Below, piece by piece: positions 1 to 10,339 of a stretch of DNA of 64,000 nucleotides (its first letter is position 1; every line of letters starts with the position of its first letter). A program made the translations under genes and the position numbers. The notes beneath the pieces are model-generated. The model saw nothing but the letters and a program-made list of their open reading frames with translations. It did no database searches and was not told the DNA's origin. This DNA comes from Branchipolynoe longqiensis (lineage: Eukaryota; Annelida; Polychaeta; Phyllodocida; Polynoidae), in assembly GCA_030323885.1 (NCBI GenBank), contig CM059193.1, positions 79,587,078 through 79,651,077 on the forward strand, read 5' to 3'.

Positions 1-71
1 GTTACACCAGCAACCACAAAATGTGCAACAGTAGTTGTACAACAGGAAAGAAGAGTCGGTGAAACTTTCTT

Positions 72-332
72 GATGGAATCGATAAGATCATCGGCTTCTC
101 GTTCGGAAGGTCTGGGTTTGAATCTCGGCGAGTCTAATGGATAACTTACTAAATTTATACTTGTCACTAGCTAGATTGGCGCTAATAGGAGAGGGCAAGG
201 ACTGTTGAGCTCAGCATCAGGATAATGTGACTGAGTGTGATATTGGGTCATGGTGCTGATGATCTGGTCTCCCAGTGGGAAACCTATAGAGTCACCATGA
301 GTGCGCACTGTCACAAGTCGGTACCCGTCCTG
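72..332 (+). repeat. SINE-A copy, nearly full length
   Basis: Degraded tRNA-like head followed by the family body, including the conserved blocks around 'caaggactg', 'caggataatgtgactgag' and 'cacaagtcggtacccg'. The copy ends in an AT/T-rich tail (332-357). Homology rests on more than 25 related copies in the window; the family name itself is not assigned. Confidence 0.8.
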
Positions 333-533
333 ATATATATATATATTTTTTTTTTCCAACTGACTGTTTGTTAATACTGCTCATAACGGTTAAGTACATG
401 CACTTGTTTTCGCCGATATGCAGTAGTGGTCATAACCTTAGATGTTACAACAAATAAACTTCCATATTCAACAGCAAATCAAATATTTGGTTGTTTTTTA
501 AGTTGTGGGTGGGAGAGGCGACTTTTCATTGTC

Positions 534-1112
534 GATACATACATACATACATACATACATACATACATACATACATACATGTATACATACATACATAACA
601 TTACATTTCATACATACATGTATACATACATACATACATGTATACATACATACATAACATTACATTTCATACATACATACATGTATACATACATACATGT
701 ATACATACATACATGTATACATACATACATACATACATGTATACATACATACATACATGTATACATACATACATGTATACATACATACATGTATACATAC
801 ATACATGTATACATACATACATACATGTATACATACATACATGTATACATACATACATACATGTATACATACATACATACATGTATACATACATACATGT
901 ATACATACATACATACATGTATACATACATACATACATGTATACATACATACATGTATACATACATACATACATGTATACATACATACATACATGTATAC
1001 ATACATACATGTATACATACATACATACATGTATACATACATACATACATACATACATACATACATACATACATACATACATACATACATACATACATAC
1101 ATACATACATAC
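534..1112. repeat. ACAT/ATGT tetranucleotide array
   Basis: About 580 bp of tandem ACAT broken at irregular short intervals by ATGTAT phase switches, so many short self-complementary ACATGTAT blocks occur. A 'aacattacatttcat' interruption appears twice (597-611 and 656-670), suggesting internal duplication. Open frames of up to 254 codons on both strands are by-products of a stop-free repeat and are not genes. Confidence 0.95.
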
Positions 1113-1168
1113 CACATATGGGGACAAGGTCATTTAAAGTGTTCCCTTTACCCAAAAAGATTTGTTGT

Positions 1169-1229
1169 TTGTTGTTGTTTTACGTCCTAGCAACATCTAA
1201 GGTCATATCAGGACGGGTACCGACTTGTG
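1169..1229 (-). repeat. SINE-A 3' end fragment
   Basis: Only the terminal 60 bp of SINE-A is present, read on the minus strand: T-rich tail, 'tacgtcctagcaacatctaagg' region and the 'ggtaccgacttgtga' block. The rest of the element is missing. Confidence 0.8.
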
Positions 1230-1278
1230 AGAAGACTCCCTCTAAAGATCGCATCAGTACACCATTCCAAAATGCGCA

Positions 1279-1420
1279 CAGCATAAAACAAAATCACCCT
1301 AAAATCGCAGCATAAAAACAAAATCACCCTAAAATTACAGCATAAAAACAAAATCATCATAAAATCACAGCATAAAAACAAAATCACCCTAACATCACAG
1401 CATAAAAACAAAATCACCCT
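1279..1420. repeat. 30-bp tandem repeat, about 5 copies
   Basis: Five head-to-tail copies of an A-rich 30-bp unit beginning 'cagcataaaaacaaaatcac', with a few substitutions between copies. There is no spacer diversity, so it is a minisatellite and not a CRISPR-like array. Confidence 0.85.
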
Positions 1421-1429
1421 TAAAAAAAA

Positions 1430-1985
1430 AGATGGTGTAACCCACTTAGTTAAACGCCCCCGCCCCCATGCTCCTATGAACTTCCACATGTCTTTCCACA
1501 CCTATAAGTGTCATGTTTTTTTAGAATGGCTGCGCAAATATCAATGTTCATAAACAAAATTACAGTCAATATTGAATGAACATTACCAATCCAGTTCTAA
1601 GCCGTTTATTATTATCAGCTTTGACCAACAAAAAAACATACATGTATTCAAATAACGAACATATATTTACCATGTTTTCACACGAACCATTCATTAAAAT
1701 TAAAAGTTGTGATGAATCATATTGCGAAACTTCCTTCATTCGTTAATTTTGTTTAAAATTTCTTTCTTCTCACACTCATGTCTTCATGTGAAGTATCGCA
1801 ATATATACAGACAATCGTTGATTGAAAAGCGCGAAAATAATTGCACAGAAACATTTCTTACAGTTTGTTAAATCAACTGGACGTCTATAAGAATAGAACA
1901 AATATATTTTATATGTATTCGATACATACAAAATTATTTCAATTAGTAGAATTTAAATAGACCAAACAAATGGCCAAATAAGTTG
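1430..1985. other. AT-rich stretch, nothing recognised
   Basis: About 550 bp of AT-rich sequence with no sustained open frame, no terminal repeats and no similarity to the repeat families recognised elsewhere in the window. Confidence 0.5.
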
Positions 1986-1989
1986 AACG

Positions 1990-2095
1990 CCCGCTACACG
2001 TGTGGGCGATGGTGGGATTTGAACCCTGGCTGAGTCAAACCGATGATTTTAAATGCTTACCTACTCGGCCGCTCAGCATTACTAGGAGAGGACAA
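1990..2095 (+). repeat. SINE-A head fragment
   Basis: Carries the box-B-like 'gatttgaacc' region, the 'gagtcaaaccgatga' linker and the 'cggcattaatagg'-like block, then stops. Diverged and truncated. Confidence 0.65.
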
Positions 2096-2188
2096 TGGAA
2101 TGAAGACCTAATCTTCCGCCATTGGAATTTCTTCAGCTCAATCAATGAACGTAACAATGCAACAACGACAACAGACTCCACTAGTCGG

Positions 2189-2540
2189 TGAAGGTTGGTT
2201 CGTTGGTTGTCGCAGTTTTACGTCCTGGCAACATCTAAGGTCATACCAGGACAGGTGCCGACTTGTGACAGTGCACACTCATGGCGATTTTATAGTGCTT
2301 CTCCACTGGGAGACCAGGCCACCAGCACCATGACCTAATATCCCACCCAGTCACATTATCCTGACACTGAGCCAACCAGTCCTTGCCATATATTCTATTA
2401 ATGCCGAGTGCCTGGCTAGGAAGTGACAAGTATCAATTTTTAAATCATTGGTTTGAGTCGACCATAGCTCGAACCCATGGGTTCGAATTCCACGATCTAC
2501 CAAAACGGGAGACGGACGCTCAACTCATGAACTCGGTGAA
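2189..2540 (-). repeat. SINE-A copy, full length
   Basis: On the minus strand it has the tRNA-like head with a box-B-like match near 2480-2495, the whole body and the 'aacgaaccaacc' type tail. Small frames of about 62 codons inside it are not genes. Confidence 0.9.
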
Positions 2541-3030
2541 TGTTTGGTGCGTGGTAGTCACCGCTCGGTGAATGATTGGTACGACGGTGCGCTGCCCGTG
2601 CCAAGGGCGTCCTTACGGAGTTTGGGATCCAATACCGCCCAGCTGTGATCAATAAGGGGCAGGCGGCGGCGTCCAGAAGGTCACGTGGGGGCGACACGTG
2701 ACGGGCATGACCAACAAATCGCTGACACTCAAAGTCGACACACAATTAAAACACAGGACGGTGGTTTTGATAGTAAAACCTCGCCGACGTGGGTCCCCAG
2801 GGCGGGCTGTCGGGCAGGCGTTCTGACAGACTTGTAGGGAACTGGGGCAATGGCAAATGACTGTCACGTCACGACTGTCAGCTGGACTGACAGAGGAACA
2901 ATGCCTAGACCAGGCCAAGGGGTTAACTGGCGCACCAGGAAATGTGTGAGGAGACTTGACAGTGGAGAGGGAGATGACTGACAGAGTTCACACTGCGACT
3001 AACTGCTCGGTTCATCAACGCTGCAACGGT
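2541..3030. other. GC-richer unique-looking stretch, nothing recognised
   Basis: About 490 bp with two CACGTG-type motifs near 2682 and 2695 and several 'gactgtca' words. The overlapping minus-strand frames (2497-2745 and 2649-2918) show no recognisable domain. I cannot assign a function. Confidence 0.4.
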
Positions 3031-3031
3031 T

Positions 3032-3125
3032 TGCTTTGGTTGTATTGGGGTTTTACGTCCTAGTAACATTTTAATTTTTGTTAAGCCATATCAGAATGAG
3101 CCGCCTTCTGACAGTTCGCACTTCC
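3032..3125 (-). repeat. SINE-A 3' fragment
   Basis: The 'ggggttttacgtcctagtaac' region and a degraded 'ccatatcagaa' block mark the 3' end of a minus-strand SINE-A. The copy is short and diverged. Confidence 0.6.
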
Positions 3126-3140
3126 GGTGTGGTGTGTAAA

Positions 3141-3640
3141 GCTGAACCTACGACCCGGCTAGATAAAAGATTCACCCGGTACTTGTAGTACACGGGTGAA
3201 GGACAACGTAATGTAAATACGGGCGAAAATAGGTTTAGTATGGAACATGAAGTAGAAACTGTGCCTCCAGTATTAAATGGCTACCCATATAGGCACAGAG
3301 TTGGTGAAATGGGAGAGAATGCAAAAAGACAAGATGGCGGCCACAGAACGCCGTCGATTTCACTTAAAAATCTTATTAAACTAGATATTATATTATATTT
3401 TTCAACTCAAAGGTAGCGGGCTACCAATAAGACATATGTAAAGAATAATTGTTGCTTCTTAGATTGTGAAATTAGACTCTCAATTCATTAACCCGCTTTT
3501 TCGACCGTTTTTATATAGGGTTGGTATTCACCCGTGTACTGCGACTGTGAGTACCGGGTGAATCCTTTATCTACGACCCGGCGTGCTGGGTCTCGACTTG
3601 AGTCCTTCCTGAGGGACCAACGGAATTTCGAAGAACCTGT
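3141..3640 (+). repeat. HP-10 hairpin repeat, split by a MULE-6 insertion
   Basis: 3141-3159 and 3574-3640 join into one HP-10 repeat (gctgaa...tgctgggtc...ccttcctgagggacc) like the uninterrupted copies at 8212-8288 and 14436-14507. Those copies act as empty sites for the element inserted here. Confidence 0.8.
3160..3573 (+). mobile_element. MULE-6 non-autonomous DNA element with 9-bp target duplication
   Basis: A 414-bp element whose ends are inverted copies of TAGATAAAAGATTCACCCGG, with the similarity continuing inward through 'gtactacacgggtgaa'. It is flanked by the direct repeat CGACCCGGC at 3151-3159 and 3574-3582. A second copy lies at 52862-53262 in the opposite orientation, also with a 9-bp duplication. 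Duplications of this length are typical of Mutator-like elements, so that assignment is an inference. No transposase is present. Confidence 0.8.
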
Positions 3641-3880
3641 AATATTCAGTCATATTAATTTGACATTCGGCCAAGCACTCTGGCAACGATGAGTATCACT
3701 GTGACAATTTTGGTTGAATTTGGCAAGAGCCTGACCACAGAACCTTCCACCCAAGTCCACAACTATGGAGACATAAAGAGAAATACTGCATTGTGTCAAA
3801 ACTGCACATAGAAATGTGTGGAAATCTCCAGTCACTAAAGTTTTGAACATTGAAATTAAAAGATCAACTTGAAAACTGTA
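3641..3880. other. Nothing recognised
   Basis: About 240 bp without a sustained open frame or a match to the other repeats in the window. Confidence 0.4.
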
Positions 3881-3881
3881 A

Positions 3882-4054
3882 CAGTGCTGTCAAAAAGAGC
3901 CAACGCACGCCGCCAGTATCATCTACAATGCTCCCCTGTGACCTGCCCTTTTTTTCACAACATAGACTATACTTGTGTGCTGTGCTGCAAAACGAACCAC
4001 ACCTGCAACTTTTACAATTCCAACCCCCATTTCACAACTTTTTTGAAAGCACTG
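3882..4054. mobile_element. MITE-9 copy with hAT-like ends
   Basis: A 173-bp element with CAGTGCTGTCAAA at one end and the inverted TTTTGAAAGCACTG at the other. The interior is similar to 37461-37614, sharing 'caacgcacgcc' and 'agactatac'. The CAGTG...CACTG ends resemble hAT elements, but I could not see a clean 8-bp target duplication. Confidence 0.65.
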
Positions 4055-4068
4055 TTTTTGTTTGTTTA

Positions 4069-4410
4069 TATTTTTTGTTTATTTATTGGGGCTTCACATC
4101 CTAGCAACACTGATGGTTGTAGCAGGATGGGTACCGACTTGTGGCGGTGCACACTATATGATGACATTCGAGTGCTGCCCCATTGGGAGATCAAGCCACT
4201 CGCACCATGACCCAATATCCCACTCAGTCACATTATCGTGATATTGAGCTAACAAGTCCTTGCCCTATCCTAGTAATGCAGAGTGCAAGGCTAGGTAGCG
4301 ACAAGTATCAATTTTGTAAGTCCTTTGTTTAACTCAGTCTGGTTTCGAACTCTCGATAATCTGCACGAGGAGCATCTGCTCTATCGATTCAGCCACCTCA
4401 TCCGGTCCCG
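4069..4410 (-). repeat. SINE-A copy, full length
   Basis: All body blocks are present on the minus strand, ending in a tRNA-like head ('attcagccacctcatccggtc' on the plus strand). Somewhat diverged. Confidence 0.85.
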
Positions 4411-4449
4411 AAAGCAGTTTTAATACATAGGCTGGATTATGACCAATGC

Positions 4450-4682
4450 GGTGTTCATTATTAGGATAGGACATGGACTGGTTGGCTCAGTGTCAGGATA
4501 ATGTGACTGAGTGGGATATCATGTCATGGTCCCATGGGATATCAGGTCATGGTGCCAGTGGCCTGGTCTCCCAGTGGGGTAGCACTATAAAGTTGCCATG
4601 AGTGTCCACTGTCATAATTCGGTACACGTCCTGATGACCTGAGATGTTGCCAGGCCGTAAAACTCCAACAACCAACCAACCA
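4450..4682 (+). repeat. SINE-A copy, 5'-truncated, with internal duplication
   Basis: Lacks the tRNA-like head. The block 'gatatcatgtcatggt(c)cc' is partly repeated at 4515-4552. Ends in the CCAACAACCAACC tail. Confidence 0.85.
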
Positions 4683-4689
4683 GTGCGGT

Positions 4690-4990
4690 GTTGAGGTTGT
4701 GCTCACTGCGGCTCTGGTGACGTTGACGGGTGCCGCGGTAGGAGTGTGATCCCGCGTGTTGGTGCCGTGTATCCCCCCCCTGGCGACATCCTTAATGAAT
4801 TGTACATGTCCCATGCATCAGGCTGTCATAAAGGGGGTTTCTAGAGCAGACCTGGGACACACGCCCCACTTCTCACGCCTGTCACAGCCGCCATTCAGCG
4901 AACAGTGGAATAATGGGCAGCGCAGACTGTCCATAAATGGACGCCAATTGCAGATCCAACAGTTGCGTTGCATTTCTGTCTGGCTCTAAA
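4690..4990. other. Nothing recognised
   Basis: About 300 bp of mixed-composition sequence without a supported gene or repeat. Confidence 0.4.
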
Positions 4991-5000
4991 CTACTGACTA

Positions 5001-5287
5001 AAGCTAAGATTCCATATACGCGGTATGCGTTATGTGGCATGTGAATGCAAAAGCAGTATGCGACATAGATACCCATGCCATTTTCAGGATTTGTCGCTCC
5101 AAATTTGTGAACGAAAGTCAAAGTTCCTGTTGTTTCCAATGACAGACGCAGCAGTATTCACATTCGCACCGATCGGTCCTCGTAGCAACCCACTTGCCGC
5201 ATTCGCATTCGGACATAGAAGCACCCCTGTGTATTTATAAGCTTTACCATTCTTTTGCCGCATTCGCATACATGGAATCTTAGCTTA
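5001..5287. mobile_element. Short inverted-repeat element (MITE)
   Basis: The ends are inverted copies of AAGCTAAGATTCCAT followed by a GCGxATGCG-type motif, and 'gccgcattcgcat' words recur inside. About 287 bp with no coding content. Only one copy was seen in this window, so transposition is inferred from the end structure alone. Confidence 0.6.
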
Positions 5288-5303
5288 AGGCACCATTAAA
5301 ATC

Positions 5304-5622
5304 TGGAGGAAAGGGGAGGAGAGGGGAGGAGAGGAGAGGGGAGGGGAGGGGAGGGGAGGGGAGGGGAGGGAGGGGAGGGGAGGGGAGGGGAGGGGAGGGG
5401 AGGGGAGGGGAGGGGAGGGGAGGGGAGGGGAGGGGAGGGGAGGGGAGGGGAGGGGAGGGGAGGGGAGGGGAGGGGAGGGGAAGGAGGGGAGGGGAGGGGA
5501 AGGAGGGGAGGGGAGGGAGGGGAAGGGAGAGGAGGGAGAGGAGAGAGGGGAGAGAGGGGAGAGATGGAAGAGAGGGGAGAGGAGGGGATGGGAGAGGAGA
5601 GGGGGAGAAGAGGGGGAGCAGA
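5304..5622. repeat. GAGGGG polypurine tract
   Basis: About 320 bp of almost pure purine on the plus strand, built from GAGGGG/GGAGG units. The complementary strand gives Ser-Pro-Leu frames of up to 118 codons that are artefacts. Such mirror-like purine runs can form triplex or G-quadruplex structures, and a LINE-1 fragment begins just after it. Confidence 0.95.
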
Positions 5623-5649
5623 AACCATCAACTGTCATCATTCGGCGGG

Positions 5650-6150
5650 GTGGCAGATGATGGGATTAAGCTGAAATCACCCTATTCACATGTTTTTTCC
5701 GACAGACTATCTATTCACATAACACCTGGTGTAGTTTCAGAGTCACAGTGTGGCTTCAGAGGTAACCGGAGCACTGTGGATATGATATTTTGTCTCCGAC
5801 AGCTACAAGAAAAGTGCATTGAGCACGACCGACCACTGTACATGGTATTTTTCGATTTCACTAAGGCATTTGATACAGTCGGGAGGACCGGGCTATGGCA
5901 GCTACTGAGGAAGTATGGATGCCCAGAGAAGTTCACAACTATGATCGAGGGTCTACATACAGGAATGATGGCGAACGTTAGTGCTGGAGGGGAAGTCTCG
6001 GAATCGTTTGGGGTTACCAATGGGGTCAAGCAAGGTTGTGTACTGGCCCCCACGCTCTTCTCCATCTTCCTAGCAGCAATGCTAGACGAGGCTTTCCGAG
6101 ACATGGGGGATGGCATCTATATACAGTCCAGACAGAGCCATGAGCGCTGA
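5650..6150 (+). pseudogene. Reverse transcriptase, N-terminal fragment (LINE-1)
   Basis: A 166-codon frame covering conserved reverse transcriptase motifs: GFRGNRST (about residues 36-43), FFDFTKAFDT with the first catalytic aspartate (about residues 67-76), and GVKQGCVLAPTLFS (about residues 125-138). The frame is lost at about 6135-6150, and the protein continues in the +1 frame in the next entry. The first ATG at 5650 is only where similarity begins after the polypurine tract and is not a native start. The product would be an inactive fragment. Confidence 0.85.
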
Positions 6151-6985
6151 CCTATTCAATGTCGCACACTTCAGAGCGAAGACCAAGACTACTCAGATAC
6201 TGGTGAGAGAGCTACTATTCGCAGATGACAGTGCACTGGTTGCCCACTCTGCTGAAGAGACCCAGAAAATAGTGGACGCTTTCTCCTATGCATCAAAGAA
6301 GTTTGGCCTGAAAATTAACATCAAGAAGATGGAGGTGCTGTACCAACCCAACTCTACAAGAACCCGAGAGGAGGAGATCATGGTTGACGGAAACAAGCTG
6401 AACTCTGTTCCGGAATTCACCTATCTCGGAAGCACTATATCAAGTGATGGACGCATTGACGCTGAGAATCAGAGGAGGATGGCCAAGGCTAGCGCATCTT
6501 TTGGCCGACTACGCCAGAGACTCTGGAACGGCCACCATGTGTCCATTCGGGTCAAAGGTAAGATCTACCGTGCAATCGTGCTATCCACCCTACTATACGG
6601 AGCTGAGACCTGGACGGTGTACAGACGGCAGGTGAAAAAGCTGCATGCCTTCATGATGCGACATCTGCGTTCAATCATGAGGCTAACCTGGAAGGACAAA
6701 GTGACGAATAAGGAAATACTCGAACGGATGGGGCTGCCCTCTATGGAAGATCTTCTGATCAAAAAGAATCTCCGGTGGACTGGACACCTCATGAGGATGT
6801 CATCAGACAGGCTACCAAAGCAGATCCTCTATTCTCAACTGTCTTCTGGCTACAGAAAGAGAGGGCGCCCCCGTCTCCGGTTCAGGGATACCATCAAGAG
6901 AAACCTGAAGCTGAGAGACATTAAGACCGACTCATGGACGCAACTCTCACAGCAGAGAGCTAAATGGAGAGCGGCAGTCAAGTAA
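6110..6985 (+). pseudogene. Reverse transcriptase, C-terminal fragment (LINE-1)
   Basis: A 291-codon frame that continues the preceding reverse transcriptase after a frameshift near 6135-6150, where 'agc' flanks a small extra segment. It holds the catalytic FADD box (residues 37-40; 6218-6229), the YLGS motif, the LYGAETW motif typical of RTE-type and related LINEs, and a basic C-terminus ending before the TAA at 6983-6985. No zinc knuckle is seen. The shift and the missing N-terminus mean it cannot make active enzyme. Confidence 0.85.
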
Positions 6986-7047
6986 TGAAGGCAGTCTTTG
7001 TCGCATCGCGACCGACAGCTTGATGATGATGATGATGATGATGATGT

Positions 7048-7405
7048 AAGGTGTGACTGAGCCTTTAATGACGGTGGCGGTGGTGGGGAGGGAGGGAGGG
7101 AGGGAGGGTTTGACATTGACATTGATATTATCAGCTCACCATCTCAATGACAAGACGTTGATTGTGGAAGGTAGTATTCAACGGTGTCTTTCACACTCAA
7201 TTATTTAAATGTGAAACTAAACTGAGAACCTTTTCACACCTAAAAGCACTTTAATGTCACTCCCTGAAGAAAACTCTTCTTCCCGCCTTCATTCCAGTGT
7301 GAACGAAAAAACACCCGCACCCATGGGTGTCAGGCACTAACAAATAACAGGCCAAGAATAGTTCCAATTCAGCACACTTGAATGGAGCTCTCGGTGTTTG
7401 GGCAT
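7048..7405. other. Short GGAGGG run, otherwise nothing recognised
   Basis: Includes a (GGGA)n-like run at about 7086-7109. The rest is AT-rich with no supported gene or repeat. Confidence 0.4.
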
Positions 7406-7409
7406 CATA

Positions 7410-7753
7410 TAAAGTTGCATAGTCCGATGGTTTTGAGTTTGTCATTTTCTGAGATAAATATATTAGCTTGATTTCTATAGTATACCTTACTTTAGTTTGA
7501 AATAACTTTGATTTTAAATGGCTAACTTTTGCTTAGATATCTGAAGTGCAATCATTTCAAATTAATTTTTGCAAGCATGTCAAAATTCTAACACTTATAT
7601 TTTTTATAAGCTATTGCCGTAACAGGTTCCATTAAACTGGGTCAGTATGCACTTCTACGTCGCAACAAATACATAAGTTAGATATGTATACTCAAATTTA
7701 GATAATTGCTTTGGTTTTGAAATGTTGGTTTTCATTGGACTATGCAGCTTTAA
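7410..7753 (+). mobile_element. MITE-1 copy, complete
   Basis: Begins AAAGTTGCATAGTCCGATGG and ends with the inverted form (attggactatgcagcttta). The interior shares family blocks such as 'ataaatatatta', 'ctttagt' and 'gcaagcatg'. About 344 bp and non-coding. Confidence 0.85.
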
Positions 7754-7925
7754 GTCATTTAATACCCACTCTGAATGGAAATTTATTGTCCTAACAAAAA
7801 CATGTGCCTCATTTCTTTGAAGTTACTTCAGACCCTTAGGGTAAAATAAACAATGACAAAAACAGTAAAAACATGATAATACCATCTCTCGAATAATCAA
7901 TCTCTAGCCTCAATAAGGGTATTCA

Positions 7926-7990
7926 GAGTTCTGCTGGTCCCTCAGGAAGGGCTGAAGCTGTGACCAAGTACGCTGGACTGCAGCTTCCGC
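7926..7990 (-). repeat. HP-10 hairpin repeat
   Basis: The minus strand reads ...cagcttcagcccttcctgagggaccagcagaactc, close to 14436-14507. It faces the plus-strand copy at 8212-8288, so the 220 bp between them is bounded by inverted repeats. Confidence 0.75.
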
Positions 7991-8211
7991 TTACATGTGA
8001 AGGATGGGAGAGGTAGTGAATACACCTACACAAAGTGGTATCTTTATCTAATGTAAAATATTTGAGAGAACAATGTCACTGCAATATACATTAGAAACAA
8101 ATGTAAGTTTGGTCAGCAGGGGGGCATGTGGGTATAGGTGCAAAGTGGGTTTAAAATATAGGGTGTGTGGGCAAGGAGAGGGGTGGGAATAGCGCCAACC
8201 ATAACTACCAG

Positions 8212-8288
8212 CGTATAGGCTGAAGCTGCAACTCGGTGTGCTGGGTCTCAGCGTCAGTCCTTCCTGAGGGACCATGGAACTTAGAAGA
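8212..8288 (+). repeat. HP-10 hairpin repeat
   Basis: Plus-strand copy: 'gctgaagctgcaac', 'gtgctgggtctcag' and 'ccttcctgagggacc'. The paired 'ctgaagctg' and 'cagcgtcag' parts give the hairpin symmetry of the family. Confidence 0.75.
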
Positions 8289-8289
8289 G

Positions 8290-8806
8290 CCATATTTGCT
8301 GCATAGAGGAGGAATATTAAGTCAATTTAATAGAACATGTCCCTTCTGCAATCATGTCAGCCTATGCTGTCCAACATTTTTAGTATACACACTAACATTA
8401 TTTTGTTAGTATATTATCACTACTTAGCTATTTTTAATTTAAAATTACCCCGAAGTGAAGTGAGATAGATTATAAGGCTCAACCTAATATTTTCATTTGA
8501 TTAAATATGGCAAAAATTCAACACCATCCAATTATGTAACTTTAAAGATATTTTACTGTGCAGTTAGCAGATATTGTCATCTCACTTAGCCCCCCCCCCC
8601 CCCCCCCCCCCCGTCTCCCTTCCTTGCTGAATAATGAATGAATTTTAACGACAATTTATAAATATCTGAAGGTAGCTCAACATCATTAACATCCTCAGTA
8701 AGTGATAGAGCCTAGAGGAAACACAGTATGCACATCGAGGAATGACCAGAAATTGTAGCTAGGACCAATTCTCGACAAGAGGGAGGGTTGGATTGGCTCT
8801 CGCAAA
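8290..8806. other. AT-rich stretch with a 24-bp C run
   Basis: Holds a poly-C run at 8589-8612. Otherwise AT-rich, with no supported gene or repeat. Confidence 0.5.
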
Positions 8807-8816
8807 GTTCTTACTC

Positions 8817-9164
8817 CTAAACAAAAGGAAAGTTTGTTTTATTTAATGATGCCCCTAGAGCAGATTGACTTTACTCATCGGCTATTGGCCATCAAATATA
8901 TGGTCATTCGAACATATTTCTTTGGAGGAAATGCGCTGCCACCACATAGGCTACTCTTTCCGATAAGCAGCAAGGGGTCTTTCATATGCACTTTCCCACA
9001 GACAGGACAGCACATACCACAGCCTTTGATGAACCAGTTGTGGACCACTGGATAGAACGGAAAATAGCCCAAACTGCAAATGTGTCCACTGAGCAGGTTC
9101 GATCAGATGATCCACACCTTCAGAGGTGGAGACTCTACCGCCTGAGCTACGTCCCATTCCCTTT
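8817..9164 (-). mobile_element. SINE-B (Nin-like SINE), with target duplication
   Basis: The minus strand begins with a tRNA-like head (tacGTAGCTCAGGCGGTAGAGTC at the plus-strand end) followed by the conserved body containing 'cagcaaggggtct', 'actttcccacag' and 'tttgttttatttaa'. A 10-bp direct repeat GTTCTTACTC flanks it at 8807-8816 and 9165-9174. From memory the body resembles the mollusc SINEs that share the Nin domain. The open frames across it are not genes. Confidence 0.85.
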
Positions 9165-9179
9165 GTTCTTACTCATAGA

Positions 9180-10000
9180 AACAATAAAATTCCAGGACAA
9201 TTCCAAGACTTTTCCCATTCATGTAATGTTTGACAGACATCATATGAATTCAAGTGTTTTTACTTGCGAAGTTCTAACTGTCATTCACTATTTCAAACAT
9301 TTTGTAGTGTTTGCTTCTGAATCAGGACAACAACTTTAAAATATTTAATATCTATATTGGCTGCTTTTCTATGAATTTTCCGGGCTTGAATTTTAAAATC
9401 ATCAATTTAATGGACTATCTAAGATCTCCAGGATGCATACAAACCATGTCTAGATAGTTATTGGTGCGTGAAAGTAGTTTTGACTAAACAGAACTAGTTC
9501 CGTAAAGTTGGCAGACGGGTTAGTTCAACAACTTGGGAGACTCCACTGAAACAATGAATCGTTAGAGAATCGAACATGCTGGATTCTGAGAGGATGAATC
9601 GCTACACACGTCTATGCACATTAATTGATGCCTAGTGTATGTAGTTGCTGCATAGAATACTGGAAGTCACCCAGCAGGGCCGAGATGGTGACATAAAAGC
9701 ATCTGAGGACTTTAAGAAACTACTAAAAAATAATGTAACCTATAAATATCGATGATGTTTAAATGGATTAACACAACGTGTAGTGAAAGCTGGATGTTTG
9801 ACTGTTTGCAATCTACAAATAGTTACAATACAAGCCATAAACGAGAAGCAAGAAAACCTAAATTATTACTAAAACTAAATTAAAAAGATTTGAATCAAAT
9901 TGGACTAGTGCTGCCCAGCGGTGAAAACAAGTGTTAGCACACTTATCCGTTATGAGCAGGGTAAATAAATTCATCACACACAACAACAAAAAGTGCATGT
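9180..10000. other. AT-rich stretch, nothing recognised
   Basis: About 820 bp with no sustained open frame, terminal repeats or family matches that I could see. Confidence 0.5.
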
Positions 10001-10007
10001 ACCGTAC

Positions 10008-10336
10008 TCCGGCGGCCAAATCGGTAGAAGAACAGGCTTCCTGTGCGGAAGGTTGACAGTTGGAATTACCACCGAGTCAAACCAATCACTTACAAAATTA
10101 ATACTTGCCCTATCTAGCCCAGCGCTCTGCATTAATAGGGCAAGGACTGGTTAGCTCAGTATCAGGATAATGTGACTGAGTGGAATAACAAGTCATGATG
10201 CTGGTGGCCTGGTTTCACCAGTGAGGCAGCACTATAAAGTTACCATGAGTATTTTGGGCACTGTCACATGCCGGTACCCGTTCTGATATGACCATAGATG
10301 TTGCTAGGATGAAAAACCCCAACGAGTAAACAAAAC
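10008..10336 (+). repeat. SINE-A copy, full length
   Basis: tRNA-like head with box A 'ggccaaatcggtagaaga', a diverged box B, the full body and a 'ccccaacgagtaaacaaaac' tail. Confidence 0.9.
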
Positions 10337-10339
10337 CTG

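Larger units (their letters stand above)
5650..7047 (+). mobile_element. LINE-1: non-LTR retrotransposon, 5'-truncated
   Basis: Contains the reverse transcriptase palm and thumb and the C-terminal region of a non-LTR retrotransposon, then a short 3' tail and a (GAT)n run at 7021-7047. The endonuclease and the N-terminal reverse transcriptase part are missing, so this is a dead 5'-truncated insertion. The same 3' end recurs on the minus strand at 19120-19257. The simple-repeat tail and protein style suggest an RTE-like clade, which a phylogeny would have to confirm. Confidence 0.9.

Noticed and set aside
426..1315. Long Tyr-Ile-His-Thr and Met-Tyr-Val-Cys open frames on both strands
   Set aside because: They are translations of an ACAT tetranucleotide array, which has no stop codons in several frames. 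The same pattern recurs at every ATGT array in the window.
1279..1420. Possible CRISPR-like array
   Set aside because: The 30-bp units are contiguous with no unique spacers, and the host is evidently eukaryotic. It is a minisatellite.
5285..5641. Ser-Pro-Leu-rich minus-strand protein
   Set aside because: Direct product of the GAGGGG polypurine tract; every frame is low complexity.
8986..9339. 117-codon frame as a gene
   Set aside because: Most of it is SINE-B sequence, and the same region is interrupted in the copy at 31447.
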